A DNA stretch of 64,000 nt from Akkermansia muciniphila. GTDB lineage: Bacteria; Verrucomicrobiota; Verrucomicrobiia; Limisphaerales; UBA9464. The position numbers were made by a program, and so were the translations under genes. The stretch lies in the NCBI GenBank assembly GCA_945883815.1, contig CAMCYJ010000001.1, positions 23,618-87,617 on the forward strand, given 5' to 3'. Positions 16,210-24,635 of this stretch are shown piece after piece (the first letter of the stretch is position 1; each line of letters begins with the position of its first letter). The notes under the pieces were generated by a model, which did not search any database, was not told the DNA's origin, and saw only the letters and a program-made list of their open reading frames with translations.

Positions 16210-17499
16210 ATGATGGCCGTCACTCCGTTCCGTGCGTTGACTCTCACTCTGGCGGGCACCGCTTTCGGGGCCGCCCTGTTGCTGGGTTCACCGACACAGG
16301 CCGCCGGAACTCCGTCCAATGACTGGCCGGGGTGGCGGGGTCGGGGTCGTGATGGTCACGCTGCCAACCCCTTGCCTGTGCGGCTCGATTCCGCCCCGAA
16401 ACCGCTCTGGCGCAAATCCATTGGCCATGGGTATTCCGGAGTCGTCGTATCGGGCCAGCACCTGGTTTTCCTGGATGATTCCAGCGGTCAGGAAACCGCC
16501 CGTTGCCTGGATGCGGCGACCGGCCGGGAATTGTGGTCTCAGCCCTTCGCCGAACAATACTCCGACGAATTCGAAGCAGGCCCCCGATGCACGCCGCTGA
16601 TCGATGGCAACCGGATCTACGTGCAAAGCTGCTTCGGTGAGTTCGCCTGTCTTTCTCTCGACGACGGCAAGAAGCAGTGGGGGTTTCATTTTCGCGACTA
16701 CGGAATGTTCTGGGTCAAGGACCGCTCGGGTGGTCCGGGGGCCGCCAACCGACGGGGCAATTCCGGATCGGCGGCCATCTCGGGCGATCGCATCTTCATC
16801 CAAATCGGCTCGACCAACGGGGCGAGTATCGCCGCGTTCGACAAAGCGCAGGGCCGGTTGCTCTGGAAATCCCAGAACGACCTGACCAGCTATGCGTCGC
16901 TGATGACCGGAACCTTGGGCAATCGCCACCAGGTCATCGGCGTGACCTGCGAGGGACTGCTGGGATTGGAGGCCGCCTCCGGAGAAGCTTTGTGGCGGAT
17001 CCCCTTCAAGACCGGAGCCAACCGCAACGTCCTAACCCCAGTGCTCGACGGCAACGGCATCTTGTTTGCCAGCTACACCACCGGACTGCGACGGGTCACC
17101 CTCGAAGCCGATGGATCGAAGGTCCGGGCCACGCAGTCCTGGCTCAATCCAGACCTCAAGATCAACTTGTCCACGCCCGTTCTGGTGGGACGCCACCTTT
17201 ATGGCCATGGCCCCGACAAGGATTTCGTCTGCGTCGATGCCTCCACCGGAGCCATTCAGTGGCGACAAACCGGCTTCAACCAATACGCCTCAACTTTGGC
17301 TTCGGGTTCCCGATTGCTGGTCTTGAACGATATGGGTGAAGTCATCCTTCTGGAGGCCAGCCCCGCTCGATACACAGAACTCGGCCGCTTTCAGGCTTGT
17401 GGCAAGACCTTCAGCCATCCGGCCTACGCCCACGGCGTCCTCTACACCCGAGATAGTCGCGAGCTGGTGGCCTGGCCGCTCCAGTCCCCGGCGCGCTGA
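16210..17499 (+). CDS. Secreted PQQ-like beta-propeller protein, possibly BamB-like by context
   Basis: A 429-residue exported protein with a clear signal peptide (hydrophobic stretch to about residue 33, T-Q-A-A-G cleavage region). The mature part begins N-D-W-P-G-W-R-G-R-G-R-D-G-H, the same opening as the paralogue at 6916-8157. Blades contain G-R-E-L-W-S-Q-P, G-K-K-Q-W-G, G-R-L-L-W-K-S, G-E-A-L-W-R-I and G-A-I-Q-W-R-Q. It follows the LptE-like gene by 11 bases and precedes lgt by 28, so it is in the envelope-biogenesis operon. BamB is also a PQQ-like propeller and a partner of BamD, which makes a BamB-like role attractive. But there is no lipobox, and the opening motif is that of general PVC propellers, so this remains an inference. 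Confidence 0.8.
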   Translation: MMAVTPFRALTLTLAGTAFGAALLLGSPTQAAGTPSNDWPGWRGRGRDGHAANPLPVRLDSAPKPLWRKSIGHGYSGVVVSGQHLVFLDDSSGQETARCLDAATGRELWSQPFAEQYSDEFEAGPRCTPLIDGNRIYVQSCFGEFACLSLDDGKKQWGFHFRDYGMFWVKDRSGGPGAANRRGNSGSAAISGDRIFIQIGSTNGASIAAFDKAQGRLLWKSQNDLTSYASLMTGTLGNRHQVIGVTCEGLLGLEAASGEALWRIPFKTGANRNVLTPVLDGNGILFASYTTGLRRVTLEADGSKVRATQSWLNPDLKINLSTPVLVGRHLYGHGPDKDFVCVDASTGAIQWRQTGFNQYASTLASGSRLLVLNDMGEVILLEASPARYTELGRFQACGKTFSHPAYAHGVLYTRDSRELVAWPLQSPAR

Positions 17500-17527
17500 G
17501 TCCAGCCCTCCAGAGCTTCCCCCAAAA

Positions 17528-18322
17528 TTGAAACCGATCCTCCTCGAACTCGGCAGCTTCAAGCTCCACTCCTTTGGCCTGCTGGTAGCCCTGGGGTTCT
17601 TGGCTGGCTCGTGGATCGCCAGTCGTCGGGGTCGGGCCATGGGCCTGGATCCTCAGGCCATCCAAGACATCGTATTCCCCTGGCTGCTGGTGGGCGGCCT
17701 GATCGGCGCGCGCATCCTTTACGTCCTGAGCTATTGGCAGCGGGATTTCGCCGGTCAGCCACTCACTGAGGTGCTGGCCATTTGGAAGGGGGGCCTCGTG
17801 TTCTACGGAGGCCTGATCGGAGCCACGATCGCCGGTGCCATCGGAATTCGCGGCAAAGGCCTGCCGCTCTGGGCCACGGCAGACTGCTTGGCCATCGGTG
17901 TCTCCCTGGGGCACGTCTTTGGACGACTGGCATGCCTGCTCAACGGTTGCTGCTTCGGGCGGTCGTGCACCCTTCCCTGGGGAATCCGCTTCCCGGCGGA
18001 TCACGCCACCGGGGGCGTCTCGGTGCATCCCTCCCAACTGTACGAAGCGGGTCTCAACCTCCTGCTCTGCGGAGGCCTGATCGCCTGGCAATCCCGACGT
18101 CCACATGGCCGCGGACAAATCTTCGCCCTGTACCTGATGGCCTATGCGGGAGTCCGGTCGTTCACCGAATATTTTCGCGGCGATTACGGCATCCAGAGCG
18201 CCCCCACCGCCGGCGTGTTCACTCCGGGCCAGTCCACCAGCCTGTTGATTTTCGGCGCCGGACTGGCCCTGTGGTTTCTGCGACGGACCCGCTCCGATTC
18301 CGCCCGTCCGCAGGTCGCCTGA
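17528..18322 (+). CDS. lgt: Prolipoprotein diacylglyceryl transferase
   Basis: A 264-residue inner-membrane enzyme that transfers diacylglycerol from phosphatidylglycerol to the lipobox cysteine of prolipoproteins. I chose the TTG at 17528 (M-K-P-I-L-L-E-L-G), since homology begins there; the longer frame overlaps the previous gene. Several membrane segments are evident. Family residues include H-S-F-G-L near the start, G-G-L-V-F-Y-G-G-L-I-G, and the variant signature G-H-V-F-G-R-L-A-C-L-L-N-G-C-C-F-G, in which the usual G-N-F segment is replaced by A-C-L-L. H-P-S-Q-L-Y-E-A and R-x-F-T-E-Y-F-R follow. Its presence in an operon with an LptE-like lipoprotein fits its function. The next gene is convergent, only 5 bases away. 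Confidence 0.92.
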   Translation: MKPILLELGSFKLHSFGLLVALGFLAGSWIASRRGRAMGLDPQAIQDIVFPWLLVGGLIGARILYVLSYWQRDFAGQPLTEVLAIWKGGLVFYGGLIGATIAGAIGIRGKGLPLWATADCLAIGVSLGHVFGRLACLLNGCCFGRSCTLPWGIRFPADHATGGVSVHPSQLYEAGLNLLLCGGLIAWQSRRPHGRGQIFALYLMAYAGVRSFTEYFRGDYGIQSAPTAGVFTPGQSTSLLIFGAGLALWFLRRTRSDSARPQVA

Positions 18323-18327
18323 CCGAA

Positions 18328-19983
18328 TCACAGTCGGTTCAGAGCACTGATCACCGCCTGAATCGAAGCCAATTCGATATTGGTGTTCACGCCCGCTCCC
18401 CAGCGGGTCATGCCTTCAGCGGTGCGAATCTGGATGTAGGCGATGGCGCTGGCGGCCTCCCCCTCGGAGAGCGAGTGCTGCTTGAACTGGGTGACCTCGA
18501 ACCGAGGAACGCCCGCCTCGGCCAAGGCATGGACAAAGGCCGCGATCGGACCGTTGCCACGCCCACGCACCGCGACCTCCTGCCCCCCGCGTTTCATCGA
18601 TGCCCGACATTCAAAGAGACCATCCACGCCATCGGCATGGAAATGGATGAGCGACCAAGGCTCCGTCCGCTGGACGTACTCTTTCCAGAACATGGCCTTC
18701 AGTTCCTCACCGCGGACTTCCCGACCCAACGCATCCACCTGATCGTTGGCGATGGGACCAAACTCCCGCTGCAGGTCCTTGGGCAATTCGATGCCGAACT
18801 CCGTCTCCAGCAAGTAGGCCACGCCCCCTTTGCCCGACTGACTGTTGACCCGGATCACCTCGCGGTACTCGCGACCGATGTCCGCAGGATCCAGGGTGAG
18901 GTAGGGGACATCCCAATGGCTGCGCGAGCCGGTCTCCCATTCGGCCAAGCCTTTCTTGATGGCATCCTGATGGGATCCGCTGAACGCCGTGAAAACCAAT
19001 TCACCCGCGTAAGGCTGCCGCGGCGGCACCGTCAAGCCCGTGCAACGCTCATAGACCTCGCGGATCTTCCCCAGATTGGAGAAGTCGAGATTCGGATGGA
19101 TTCCGAGCATGTAGAAGTTCAGGGCCACTGCGACCACATCGAGATTGCCCGTGCGCTCACCGTTGCCGAAGAGAGTCCCCTCCACGCGGTCGGCACCGGC
19201 CAACAAACCCAACTCCGTTGCTGCCACACCGGTGCAACGGTCGTTGTGGGTGTGCAAGCTGACAATCAGGCTATTCCGATCGCGGATGTTGCGGCACATC
19301 CATTCGATCTGATCAGCGTACACATTCGGAGTCGCCACCTCCACCGTGCAAGGCAGGTTCAAGATCATCTTCCGCTGCGGCGTCGGCTGCCACACGCCCA
19401 TCACCGCCTCGGAAATCTCCAACGCGAAATCGAGTTCGGTGGCGCTGAAACTTTCCGGAGAATACTGCAATCGGACGTCCGTGCCCTCCAGTCGATGCAT
19501 CCGTTCCTGGATCCAACGCGCCCCCTGCACCGCGATGGCTTTGATCTCGTCACGGCTCTTCCCGAACACCACGCGGCGTTGGGCCGGAGACGTGGAGTTG
19601 TAGAGGTGGATGATCACCCGTTTGGCACCCACCAACGATTCGATCGTCCGCTCGATCAAATCTTCACGGGCCTGTACCAGGACCTGAATGGTCACATCTT
19701 CCGGGATGCGATTTTCTTCGATGAGCCGCCGATTGAACGCGAACTCCGTGTTCGACGCCGACGGGAATCCAACCTCGATCTCCTTGAAGCCGCAGTTCAC
19801 CAGCGTCTGGAACAGCTCCAGCTTTTGGGCCACGTTCATGGGCACCGCCAGCGCCTGATTGCCGTCGCGAAGGTCCACACTGCACCAGATGGGAGGCGCG
19901 CTGAGCGTGCGCGCAGGCCATTGACGGTCGCGTAAGTCCACCGCCGGAGCGGGGCGATACTTCGTGGCAGGATTCTTCAACAT
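18328..19983 (-). CDS. leuA: 2-isopropylmalate synthase (long, mycobacterial-type form)
   Basis: A 551-residue enzyme that condenses acetyl-CoA with 2-oxoisovalerate in the first committed step of leucine synthesis. ATG 19983 (M-L-K-N-P-A-T-K-Y) is chosen since Y-R-P and R-Q-W-P-A-R lie just downstream, as in the mycobacterial-type LeuA; the frame is open to 20100. The TIM barrel includes S-V-D-L-R-D-G-N-Q-A-L, E-I-E-V-G-F-P-S-A-S, S-L-H-T-H-N-D-R-C (metal-binding H-x-H) and E-G-T-L-F-G-N-G-E-R-T-G-N. The C-terminal LeuA allosteric domain covers about residues 430-551 (F-H-A-D-G-V-D-G-L-F-E-C), so leucine feedback inhibition is likely. The gene is monocistronic here. No peptide-leader attenuator is visible upstream. 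Confidence 0.95.
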   Translation of the reverse strand: MLKNPATKYRPAPAVDLRDRQWPARTLSAPPIWCSVDLRDGNQALAVPMNVAQKLELFQTLVNCGFKEIEVGFPSASNTEFAFNRRLIEENRIPEDVTIQVLVQAREDLIERTIESLVGAKRVIIHLYNSTSPAQRRVVFGKSRDEIKAIAVQGARWIQERMHRLEGTDVRLQYSPESFSATELDFALEISEAVMGVWQPTPQRKMILNLPCTVEVATPNVYADQIEWMCRNIRDRNSLIVSLHTHNDRCTGVAATELGLLAGADRVEGTLFGNGERTGNLDVVAVALNFYMLGIHPNLDFSNLGKIREVYERCTGLTVPPRQPYAGELVFTAFSGSHQDAIKKGLAEWETGSRSHWDVPYLTLDPADIGREYREVIRVNSQSGKGGVAYLLETEFGIELPKDLQREFGPIANDQVDALGREVRGEELKAMFWKEYVQRTEPWSLIHFHADGVDGLFECRASMKRGGQEVAVRGRGNGPIAAFVHALAEAGVPRFEVTQFKQHSLSEGEAASAIAYIQIRTAEGMTRWGAGVNTNIELASIQAVISALNRL

Positions 19984-20096
19984 ATCCGAAACGACCGACA
20001 GCATACGATGCCGGGGCCCCTTGCGGCAGAAAAAAAGGTTCCCGGTGATTCCCGGGCGACGCCGGCTCCAAAAACCAACAACGCGCTCGCCCGAAA

Positions 20097-20765
20097 TCAC
20101 TCCGGACCCCGGATGCGAAAAAAACGCGTCCCGGGATCAGCAGCGACACTCACCCGGGAAGTTCCATCCTGAGGCTGAGCGCCGACCTCTTGGACCAGCT
20201 CGAAGGGCTTCCGAAGATCCTCCGCAGCTTCCAGTTGGTAGCGCTGCCCTGCCAAGGCCATCCATTGAATTTGCACACGCCCTTCCGATTCCAAGGCGGC
20301 TTTCAGCTTCAACGCCGGAGCCTCCGGCAACCGGATGGATACCCCAGAGAACACGGGGCTTTCTCCCGCGGCCATCGGGCCCGCCGTACCAATGAATCCG
20401 GCATCGAACCTACGGGCCTTGGATCTAGCGCCCACCTCCAACCCGACCCCGGCGGCGATGCGCAGGGTCTGCCCATGGCGCAACTCGCCCAGTTGGCTGC
20501 GGGGGATCGAGATCTGGACGGCATCGGCACTGCTCACTCCCGGTGTCACCACGCCGCGAACCGAATCCGGATTCCAGGCACGGATCCGGACATCCGGCAC
20601 AGAACTCAGCGCCGCATCCAAACGGAACACCCCCTGCCCCAGAGCCACCTCCGACCGCAGGCGCCGAAACCGGCGATCTTGCTGCTGGGCCAGCAAAACG
20701 CTTACGACGATTCCCAGCGCAGGGCGAAACCCGTCCGCAACGCTCACGCCTTCGGCGAGACCCAA
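20097..20765 (-). pseudogene. C-terminal remnant of a secreted verrucomicrobial protein
   Basis: About 220 residues without signal peptide. The last 60 residues carry the tail common in secreted verrucomicrobial proteins: I-Q-W-M-A-L-A-G-Q-R-Y-Q-L-E-A-A-E-D-L and R-F-F-R-I-R-G-P-E, meaning a small beta-sandwich around an x-Y-Q-L-x-x-S/A-x-D-L motif. The middle part, with V-P-D-V-R-I-R-A-W-N-P-D-S-V and I-S-I-P-R-S-Q-L-G-E-L, looks like another beta-sandwich domain. The 5' end of the frame coincides with a diverged copy of the dispersed repeat (20759-20782), so the gene seems to have lost its front half there. It could alternatively be a small intact cytoplasmic protein, but the tail family is normally exported. 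Confidence 0.5.
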
Positions 20766-20782
20766 CCCATCGACTCCTTCCG
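20759..20782 (+). repeat. Diverged copy of the dispersed repeat core (copy E)
   Basis: The sequence from 20759 aligns without gaps to the right end of the 181-bp element: over 25 positions (G-A-C-C onward) about 18 agree, with most differences being G/C exchanges. It lies at the broken 5' end of the gene remnant at 20097-20765. Confidence 0.4.
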
Positions 20783-21017
20783 CAGCGGCTCCCCGGCCAG
20801 AACATGCGGCCTGTCTCCCAATCCCGCCAAGGACGCCACCCCTGGCAACCCAAGCACATCGAAGCGCCCGAACGTGCGGCTGGAGCGGCAGAAAAAAATC
20901 CTCAATTCGTGAAAGGTCTCAGCCGATCGCAACGAAAACCCTCATGACACCTGAATCGGGCAAACGGCAAACGCCGCCCCAGCCCTTCAGGAAAAACAAT
21001 CCAAGCCACCTCAAACC

Positions 21018-21902
21018 ATGCACAGCCATCGCCGCCTCCAACGCCACCGCCATTGCCTCTTCGTGATGCTCACCCTCCTCGCCACCACGCTGACCACGTC
21101 GGAGGCGTACGCCGCGAAGAGCTCCTCCAGCAAACCCAAACCCAAACCAGCACCTCAATCGCCAGGGAAAGATTTGAGCCCACTGGAGAAAGTCGAGAAG
21201 ATCGTCAGCATTGGGCAAAATGTCTTCAGTGCCGCCAACGCGGTCTGGGGAACAGAAGATTATGCCTATTACACGGCGTCACTGGAGTTGGTGAACTATC
21301 GAGACGAAACAGTTATCACCAGAAACAAAATCAGAACAAGAATAGTTCGAACTCATTGGTTAAACGTGAAAACCGGAACCGAGCAATATAAAACTGATCG
21401 AACAAACACCTACGACGATGGCCGTGAAGATATGTCTATAACTGACGCCCCATTTCCGCATGGATGGGGCCATATAAATTCAATACAGCTTGATCATTAC
21501 TACGACCCGGGCAAAAATTTCAAAGAAGAGATAACCTATTCAATGCCTGCAACTCAATACAAGATACTACTCCACCTAGAAAATGCTCCTTCGAGCAGGA
21601 TTAACCTCATCGATTCAGCGCGAATCACAGAAACACTGAACTATCAAGAAATTCAACCCAACGAAACATACGATAACTATCGCAAAATTAGTTCCAGCAG
21701 TTTCATTGACAATCGGCCTGTCAAAACGGAGAATTTTGATACTCGAGAAGCTCGCATCACCATGAGTTCTGCCCAACTCATCAGTTATCCCAAAGTCAAC
21801 GCAGTGACCGTTTTTGGGGACCATACGATTCATTTTCTGGCCCCGAGAAAAGCTCACTACATCATCTCTCCCACTCCAGAAGACTCTACCGAGAACCCCT
21901 GA
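21018..21902 (+). CDS. Exported protein of unknown function, low GC
   Basis: 294 residues, family not recognised. The start M-H-S-H-R-R-L-Q-R-H-R-H gives a basic n-region, then L-F-V-M-L-T-L-L-A-T-T-L and a likely A-Y-A cleavage near residue 32. A Ser/Lys/Pro linker (K-S-S-S-S-K-P-K-P-K-P-K-P-A-P) follows. The rest is predicted mostly beta, rich in Asn, Thr, Tyr and Ile, with no Cys. Base use is unlike the neighbours: bases 21301-21360 have only 22 G or C of 60. The next gene begins 11 bases after its stop and has the same composition, so the two were probably acquired together. It may work with the membrane-anchored downstream protein. Confidence 0.7.
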   Translation: MHSHRRLQRHRHCLFVMLTLLATTLTTSEAYAAKSSSSKPKPKPAPQSPGKDLSPLEKVEKIVSIGQNVFSAANAVWGTEDYAYYTASLELVNYRDETVITRNKIRTRIVRTHWLNVKTGTEQYKTDRTNTYDDGREDMSITDAPFPHGWGHINSIQLDHYYDPGKNFKEEITYSMPATQYKILLHLENAPSSRINLIDSARITETLNYQEIQPNETYDNYRKISSSSFIDNRPVKTENFDTREARITMSSAQLISYPKVNAVTVFGDHTIHFLAPRKAHYIISPTPEDSTENP

Positions 21903-21913
21903 ATTTGGCTTTC

Positions 21914-22639
21914 ATGAAACGCTTTTCTACCGTCTTTCTGCTGTTTGCAGGGTTTTTAGCTTTGGTGTTTTGGGTGCTTATCGGATTACCGCAGAAACCA
22001 CAAGATCCCGAAGCAGCCAAAATCTCGCCGCCTGAAACTACCACGCAAACTGCAGAGACCTCCAAGGCACCTCCTCTTTCATTCCGCGATTTAATTCCAA
22101 TACCAAAAGAAGGCGCAAACCGGTCTGGTACTGGAACTCGAAAAGTCCACCAAAGGTTAGTTCCATTCCGCCCCAAATCTGAACTACCCCAAGTTTTGCA
22201 CGGTAACTTGCATGCTCAACAGTTATTAATCGTATTAGAGGAAGCACAAGTCAACCCAGCCATCATTCAATTGGAGTTCAAGAATATTTATAACAACCTG
22301 GGTTCCATCAAAGATCTGCAAGTGCGTATCGCTGAAAACATGGTTGAGCTGCATGGAAGAATCGGCGATATTATGCAAACGAACAGCAAAGACACCGATG
22401 CGATAGATCGTGAATTGAGAGGTTTGGATACTGCTGAGTGGAGTAGCACCGAATCTGATGGCGATCTGATCGAAGAACACCGCCAGGCAATCCTTTCGGC
22501 ACTTGCCGGAACGAAGATTGCCTCTGACCCTGAACTCCAAAAGAAGCTCTTCGACATCAAGGTTCGTTTGGTCCTGTCGCCTGAAGCCAGTGAGTTCATG
22601 AAATCCTACAGTCCGGTCACCACCGCCAAGGCGCCGTGA
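21914..22639 (+). CDS. Membrane-anchored protein of unknown function, low GC
   Basis: 241 residues, family not recognised. ATG 21914 gives M-K-R-F-S-T-V-F-L-L-F and one hydrophobic segment up to about residue 26, either an uncleaved anchor or a signal. A Pro/Thr-rich linker (to about 55) and a helical periplasmic part (about 95-241, with I-V-L-E-E-A-Q-V-N-P and V-E-L-H-G-R-I-G-D-I-M) follow. In the helical part charged and hydrophobic residues alternate as in a coiled coil. It is 11 bases after the previous gene and shares its low GC, so both form a two-gene operon ending before the hairpin at 22680-22730. Which process it serves cannot be told. Confidence 0.68.
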   Translation: MKRFSTVFLLFAGFLALVFWVLIGLPQKPQDPEAAKISPPETTTQTAETSKAPPLSFRDLIPIPKEGANRSGTGTRKVHQRLVPFRPKSELPQVLHGNLHAQQLLIVLEEAQVNPAIIQLEFKNIYNNLGSIKDLQVRIAENMVELHGRIGDIMQTNSKDTDAIDRELRGLDTAEWSSTESDGDLIEEHRQAILSALAGTKIASDPELQKKLFDIKVRLVLSPEASEFMKSYSPVTTAKAP

Positions 22640-22679
22640 CGGAGACACCGAATCGTCCCGAAGTGAGTCGGAGGGATGG

Positions 22680-22730
22680 ACTTGCAGGCTTGGGTTAAAA
22701 ACTCCAATTCCGTTACCCGAGCCTGCAAGT
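22680..22730 (+). terminator. Long stem-loop after the low-GC operon
   Basis: ACTTGCAGGCTTGGGT (22680-22695) pairs with ACCCGAGCCTGCAAGT (22715-22730): 16 pairs, one of them U-G, loop 19 bases. It lies 40 bases after the stop of the low-GC gene. Only a short TTT follows, so it may be a terminator, a 3'-end protector or an imperfect palindrome of mobile origin. Confidence 0.5.
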
Positions 22731-22985
22731 TTCGGTCTAGCTAAACCGTCTGTGAGCTGTGGCCAGGAGGCGGAGAGTTCCGGGACCGAGCCGGAAACTC
22801 GAAAAACCACTTTTTTAGCGGCGGATCCCCAACTCCATACCGGAGATCCCCAGTATTGGGAGACCAAAACGAGATATCCTCCAAGCCGCCAAGGAGCGAG
22901 CCATGTTCTCGATCCCCGGCGAGGGTCGGCCTCTACTGTCCATCGACAGGTTGGACGCCGAGAAAGCGCCGGTTTTGCCGTACCT

Positions 22986-23025
22986 TCCAACACTTGATTT
23001 TTACCTCCAACACTCGATTTTTACC
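22986..23025. repeat. Two copies of a 20-bp unit
   Basis: TCCAACACTTGATTTTTACC is followed directly by TCCAACACTCGATTTTTACC, differing at one base. The copies lie 48 bases past the end of the convergent apbE gene. Role unknown. Confidence 0.7.
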
Positions 23026-23073
23026 CTCCAGAAGTCAGAACGCAGGGTCGGGAGACCTGGCCTCCGGGAGAAG

Positions 23074-24207
23074 CTAGTGGCGCTCGTAGCGGCGCCAGCC
23101 GGGGGTTTCACGGACTTCAACAGGACCGCGGGGCGCGTGCATGAGGAATGCCTCGACGGGATAACGTCGAAGGCGATCGAAACCTGGGTCTGGTCCCAAC
23201 ACGCTCAAGACCTTGGACAGAGCGTCTGTGCTCATTGCCTCCGCGCCAATCAAGGTCACCTGACTGGGATGAGTTAGCGCCCATCCGGTCCGCGGATCCA
23301 ACAGGTGCGAGTAGCGAATCCCGCCCAGTTCCACCCGTTGGAATCGGTCGCCGGAGGTCACCAAGGCTCGATCCTTGAGCCAAACCACTCGACCCGGCGG
23401 CGCATTCGTCACATCCAGTTCTCCGATCTCAACCTTCCAGCCCGACTGTCCCGGCGGCGATCCAGCAGCGAACAGGTCTCCTCCGCCGGACACCAGCGAG
23501 CAGCGGACTCCCCTCGCCTTCAGCACGCGAGTCGCCTCATCCAACGCATATCCTTTGGCAATCCCGCCTAAATCGAGGCGCATCCCCGGCACCACGAGGC
23601 GCGCTGTGCGTCGACCCGTAGCATCGGTGCCCAGCACCACGTGCTGCCACCCCGTGGCTGCTCGCGCCGCGGTCACCTTGGACTCTTCGGGCAACACCCG
23701 CTGACGCCGCGCCCGTTTCCACACGTCCACCAGAGGGCCCACGGTGATGTCAAAAGCCCCGCCGCTCATGCGAGACACCTCCTGCGCCCGCTCTAGAACC
23801 CGGGCCAGATCGGTACTCAAAGGCACCACCGCACCCGTGCCGGAGGTCTTGGACAAGCGGCTCAACTCCGAGTCGGCCTCGTAGTCGCTGAGGATGCGGT
23901 TCAGGTCGGAAATCCGCTGGAAGGCCGCGGCCGCTGCCACATCGCCCGAGGCCTGATCGGCCGCATAGAGCACGACTCGAAAGGGCATCCCCATGTGCGT
24001 CTGGCGGTATTCACAGCGAATCTGCGGGACCGGACGGGTCTGGCAGCCGGTCCCGATGCCCGTGAGCAACAGCGCCAGACATCCGAAGGCGATCACGGTT
24101 GACCAGCTCCATCGAGCCCGCTGCACCCCCCCATGGCTGGACATCGGGATCCACGATGCAACCCTTGGGAATCCTTCGGCTCGTGCCGTCTTCCCGGATG
24201 GGTTCAT
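23074..24207 (-). CDS. apbE: ApbE-type FAD:protein FMN transferase, lipoprotein
   Basis: A 377-residue Mg-dependent flavin transferase that attaches FMN to threonine in exported flavoproteins such as RnfG or NqrC. Family motifs are T-H-M-G-M-P-F (near 70), F-D-I-T-V-G-P-L-V-D-V-W, L-D-L-G-G-I-A-K-G-Y-A-L-D, S-G-G-G-D-L and the late H-L-L-D-P-R-T-G with T-D-A-L-S-K. A hydrophobic segment ending L-L-T-G-I-G-T-G-C suggests lipid attachment at that Cys. ATG 24207 overlaps the upstream stop (ATGA), suggesting coupling, but leaves a long 30-residue lead; ATG 24144 gives a more usual signal peptide. It ends the ten-gene run. No target flavoprotein is seen in the window. Confidence 0.9.
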   Translation of the reverse strand: MNPSGKTARAEGFPRVASWIPMSSHGGVQRARWSWSTVIAFGCLALLLTGIGTGCQTRPVPQIRCEYRQTHMGMPFRVVLYAADQASGDVAAAAAFQRISDLNRILSDYEADSELSRLSKTSGTGAVVPLSTDLARVLERAQEVSRMSGGAFDITVGPLVDVWKRARRQRVLPEESKVTAARAATGWQHVVLGTDATGRRTARLVVPGMRLDLGGIAKGYALDEATRVLKARGVRCSLVSGGGDLFAAGSPPGQSGWKVEIGELDVTNAPPGRVVWLKDRALVTSGDRFQRVELGGIRYSHLLDPRTGWALTHPSQVTLIGAEAMSTDALSKVLSVLGPDPGFDRLRRYPVEAFLMHAPRGPVEVRETPGWRRYERH

Positions 24208-24635
24208 GGACGTCCCTGCTGCACCGCAGTGGTCGGCTCGGATCGGGGCTTCACCTTCTCGGTGTAGGTGATGACTCCAGCACCCAAGACAATGAGGCAG
24301 ACACCCAGCCACCGAAGAGGGCTGACCGTCTCGTGCAGGACAAACCGCGCCGCCAATGTCGTGAGCACAAAACCGAGCGAGGTCAGGGGCCACACAAAGC
24401 TCACGTCACCCTGAGACATCAGGTACAGCAGGCACCCAAAGAACGCCGCCTCGAAACCCACGCCGACCAACAGCGGGATATTGGTGAAACCGGAGCGGAT
24501 GAGTCGCAAAATCTCCGACACACTCACGCGGTCCATCTCACCGATCTCCTTCAAGCCTCGGCTCAAGAACACCACCCCGATGGCCTCCATGCAGAGACCG
24601 GCCAGCAAAACCAAGATCAGGCGACTCATAAACAA
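24204..24635 (-). CDS. Small four-helix transporter of the DMT/EamA superfamily
   Basis: A 143-residue integral membrane protein with four predicted helices. The second half, P-L-T-S-L-G-F-V-L-T-T-L-A-A-R-F-V-L-H-E and W-L-G-V-C-L-I-V-L-G-A-G-V, is the typical EamA/SMR half. It has the size of SMR and ArnE/F-type proteins and would act as a dimer. It overlaps the hpnK stop by 10 bases and is followed by apbE with a four-base overlap, so it is coupled to both. The neighbouring HpnK/HpnD suggest transport or flipping of a lipid or lipid-linked sugar precursor, but drug export is equally possible from sequence alone. Confidence 0.7.
   Translation of the reverse strand: MFMSRLILVLLAGLCMEAIGVVFLSRGLKEIGEMDRVSVSEILRLIRSGFTNIPLLVGVGFEAAFFGCLLYLMSQGDVSFVWPLTSLGFVLTTLAARFVLHETVSPLRWLGVCLIVLGAGVITYTEKVKPRSEPTTAVQQGRP

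Larger units (their letters stand above)
22640..23073. other. Intergenic region with hairpin and 20-bp direct repeat
   Basis: The only structured elements are the stem-loop at 22680-22730 and the two-copy repeat at 22986-23025. The frames in between, on both strands, show no homology. Confidence 0.55.

Noticed and set aside
17782-19935. 717-codon plus-strand ORF antisense to leuA
   Set aside because: It covers leuA on the other strand, has no recognisable family and is explained by GC-rich codon bias of the real gene. LeuA motifs on the minus strand are complete.
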